Below are positions 63,453 through 64,000 of a DNA stretch of 64,000 nt, piece after piece. How positions within the stretch are numbered: position 1 is the stretch's first letter; each line of letters begins with the position of its first letter. The notes under the pieces were generated by a model, which saw only the letters and a list, made by a program, of their open reading frames with translations, ran no database searches and was not told where the DNA came from. The DNA is from Neorhizobium lilium (lineage in GTDB: Bacteria; Pseudomonadota; Alphaproteobacteria; Rhizobiales; Rhizobiaceae). The position numbers and the translations under genes were made by a program. The stretch spans positions 62,001 through 126,000 of the forward strand of contig NZ_SBIP01000005.1 in NCBI RefSeq assembly GCF_004053875.1, written 5' to 3'.

Positions 63453-64000
63453 TTACTCGGCGATATCGACCGATTCGAAGGTGAAATCGCCGAGCGGGCT
63501 CTGGGTAAAGCCAGTTACGCCCTTAACCATCGGAACGACGGCGAGGGAGTGGTCGATGGTTGCCCAGGGAGCGTCCTTCTTGAAGATCAGCTGTGCCTGC
63601 TCGTAAAGCTTGGTGCGCTCGCCCTGATCGGCGGTGACCTTTGCCTTCTTCACCAAGTCGTCGAATTCCTTGTTGCACCACTGAGCGCGGTTGTTGCCAC
63701 CGACGGCGTCGCAACCGAGCAGGGTGTCAAGGAAGTTGTCCGGATCGCCGTTGTCGCCGGTCCAGCCCATGATGGCGGCACCGTCGCGGTCCTTGTCCTT
63801 GGACCGCTTCAGGTATTCGGCCCACTCGTAGGAGACGATCTCGACCTTGACGCCGATCTTGGCGAAGTCGTCCTGGATGATTTCGGCGGCGCGGCGGGCG
63901 TTCAGCATGTAGGGACGCGAAACCGGCATCGCCCAGACCTTCATGGACAGGTCCTTGACGCCGGCATCGGCCAGCATCTTCTTGGCGGCGTCGAGATCGT
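63453..64000 (-). CDS. dppA: Dipeptide-binding periplasmic protein DppA, C-terminal part
   Basis: The last 181 residues of a family-5 peptide-binding protein, cut by the right edge; the rest, including the signal peptide, lies beyond base 64000. Features: MPVSRPYMLNARRAAEIIQ, GVKVEIVSYEWAEYLKRS, MGWTGDNGDPDNFLDTLLG and NRAQWCNKEFDDLVKKA. These match DppA-like di/tripeptide binders, though heme or other peptide-like ligands are possible. First gene of the dppABCDF operon. Confidence 0.92.
   Translation of the reverse strand, partial: DLDAAKKMLADAGVKDLSMKVWAMPVSRPYMLNARRAAEIIQDDFAKIGVKVEIVSYEWAEYLKRSKDKDRDGAAIMGWTGDNGDPDNFLDTLLGCDAVGGNNRAQWCNKEFDDLVKKAKVTADQGERTKLYEQAQLIFKKDAPWATIDHSLAVVPMVKGVTGFTQSPLGDFTFESVDIAE

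Overview
The window reads as chromosomal or replicon DNA of a Rhizobiaceae alphaproteobacterium (Rhizobium/Agrobacterium/Neorhizobium type). Support: GC-rich codon use; a chvE-gguA-gguB locus; the rhizobial rhaR/rhaSTPQU/rhaDI layout; an lpiA-acvB pair; and three palindromic intergenic elements of the RIME type. The genus cannot be fixed from the sequence alone. No rRNA, tRNA, CRISPR array, prophage or insertion sequence was recognised.

Left to right. (1) 1-10.25 kb is a histidine/urocanate block. hutU (cut by the left edge), hutH and hutI run leftward and diverge from hutF. Beyond lies a second leftward operon: an amino-acid ABC transporter, the repressor HutC and an FMN-dependent monooxygenase. 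HutC-like palindromes stand before both hutI and the transporter. (2) 10.3-17.2 kb: a FadR-type regulator diverges from a PotABCD-like ABC transporter followed by an Asp/Glu/hydantoin racemase and a double-GNAT protein; the substrate is unknown. (3) 17.2-27.0 kb: L-rhamnose uptake and catabolism, with rhaR-rhaS-rhaT-rhaP-rhaQ-rhaU leftward and rhaD-rhaI rightward from a shared operator region. The usual kinase gene rhaK is absent here. (4) 27.0-40.5 kb: sugar and pentonate genes. A YtfQRT/YjfF-like transporter plus a GntR regulator run leftward. An AraD1-family protein, an aldose 1-dehydrogenase, a pentonate dehydratase and ChvE-GguA-GguB run rightward. This suggests uptake of arabinose/galactose-like sugars and non-phosphorylative oxidation. 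(5) 40.7-47.9 kb: envelope genes (lysyl-phosphatidylglycerol synthase and hydrolase), a TerC-family membrane protein, an acyltransferase and a metallo-beta-lactamase-fold protein. (6) 47.9-51.6 kb: a GntR regulator, a LigM-like tetrahydrofolate-dependent O-demethylase and a methylene-THF reductase, next to decayed pieces that look like an extradiol dioxygenase and an oxidoreductase. (7) 51.9-59.4 kb: alpha-2-macroglobulin and PbpC. (8) 59.6-64 kb: a leftward peptide ABC transporter operon cut by the right edge.

Two themes recur. The window is dominated by six binding-protein-dependent transporters, each beside catabolic or regulatory genes. In all six, a hairpin or palindromic repeat lies directly after the binding-protein gene. 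The least described parts are the LigM/MetF cluster with its duplicated operator and decayed neighbour, the monooxygenase tied to the hut regulon, and the racemase/GNAT transporter cluster.
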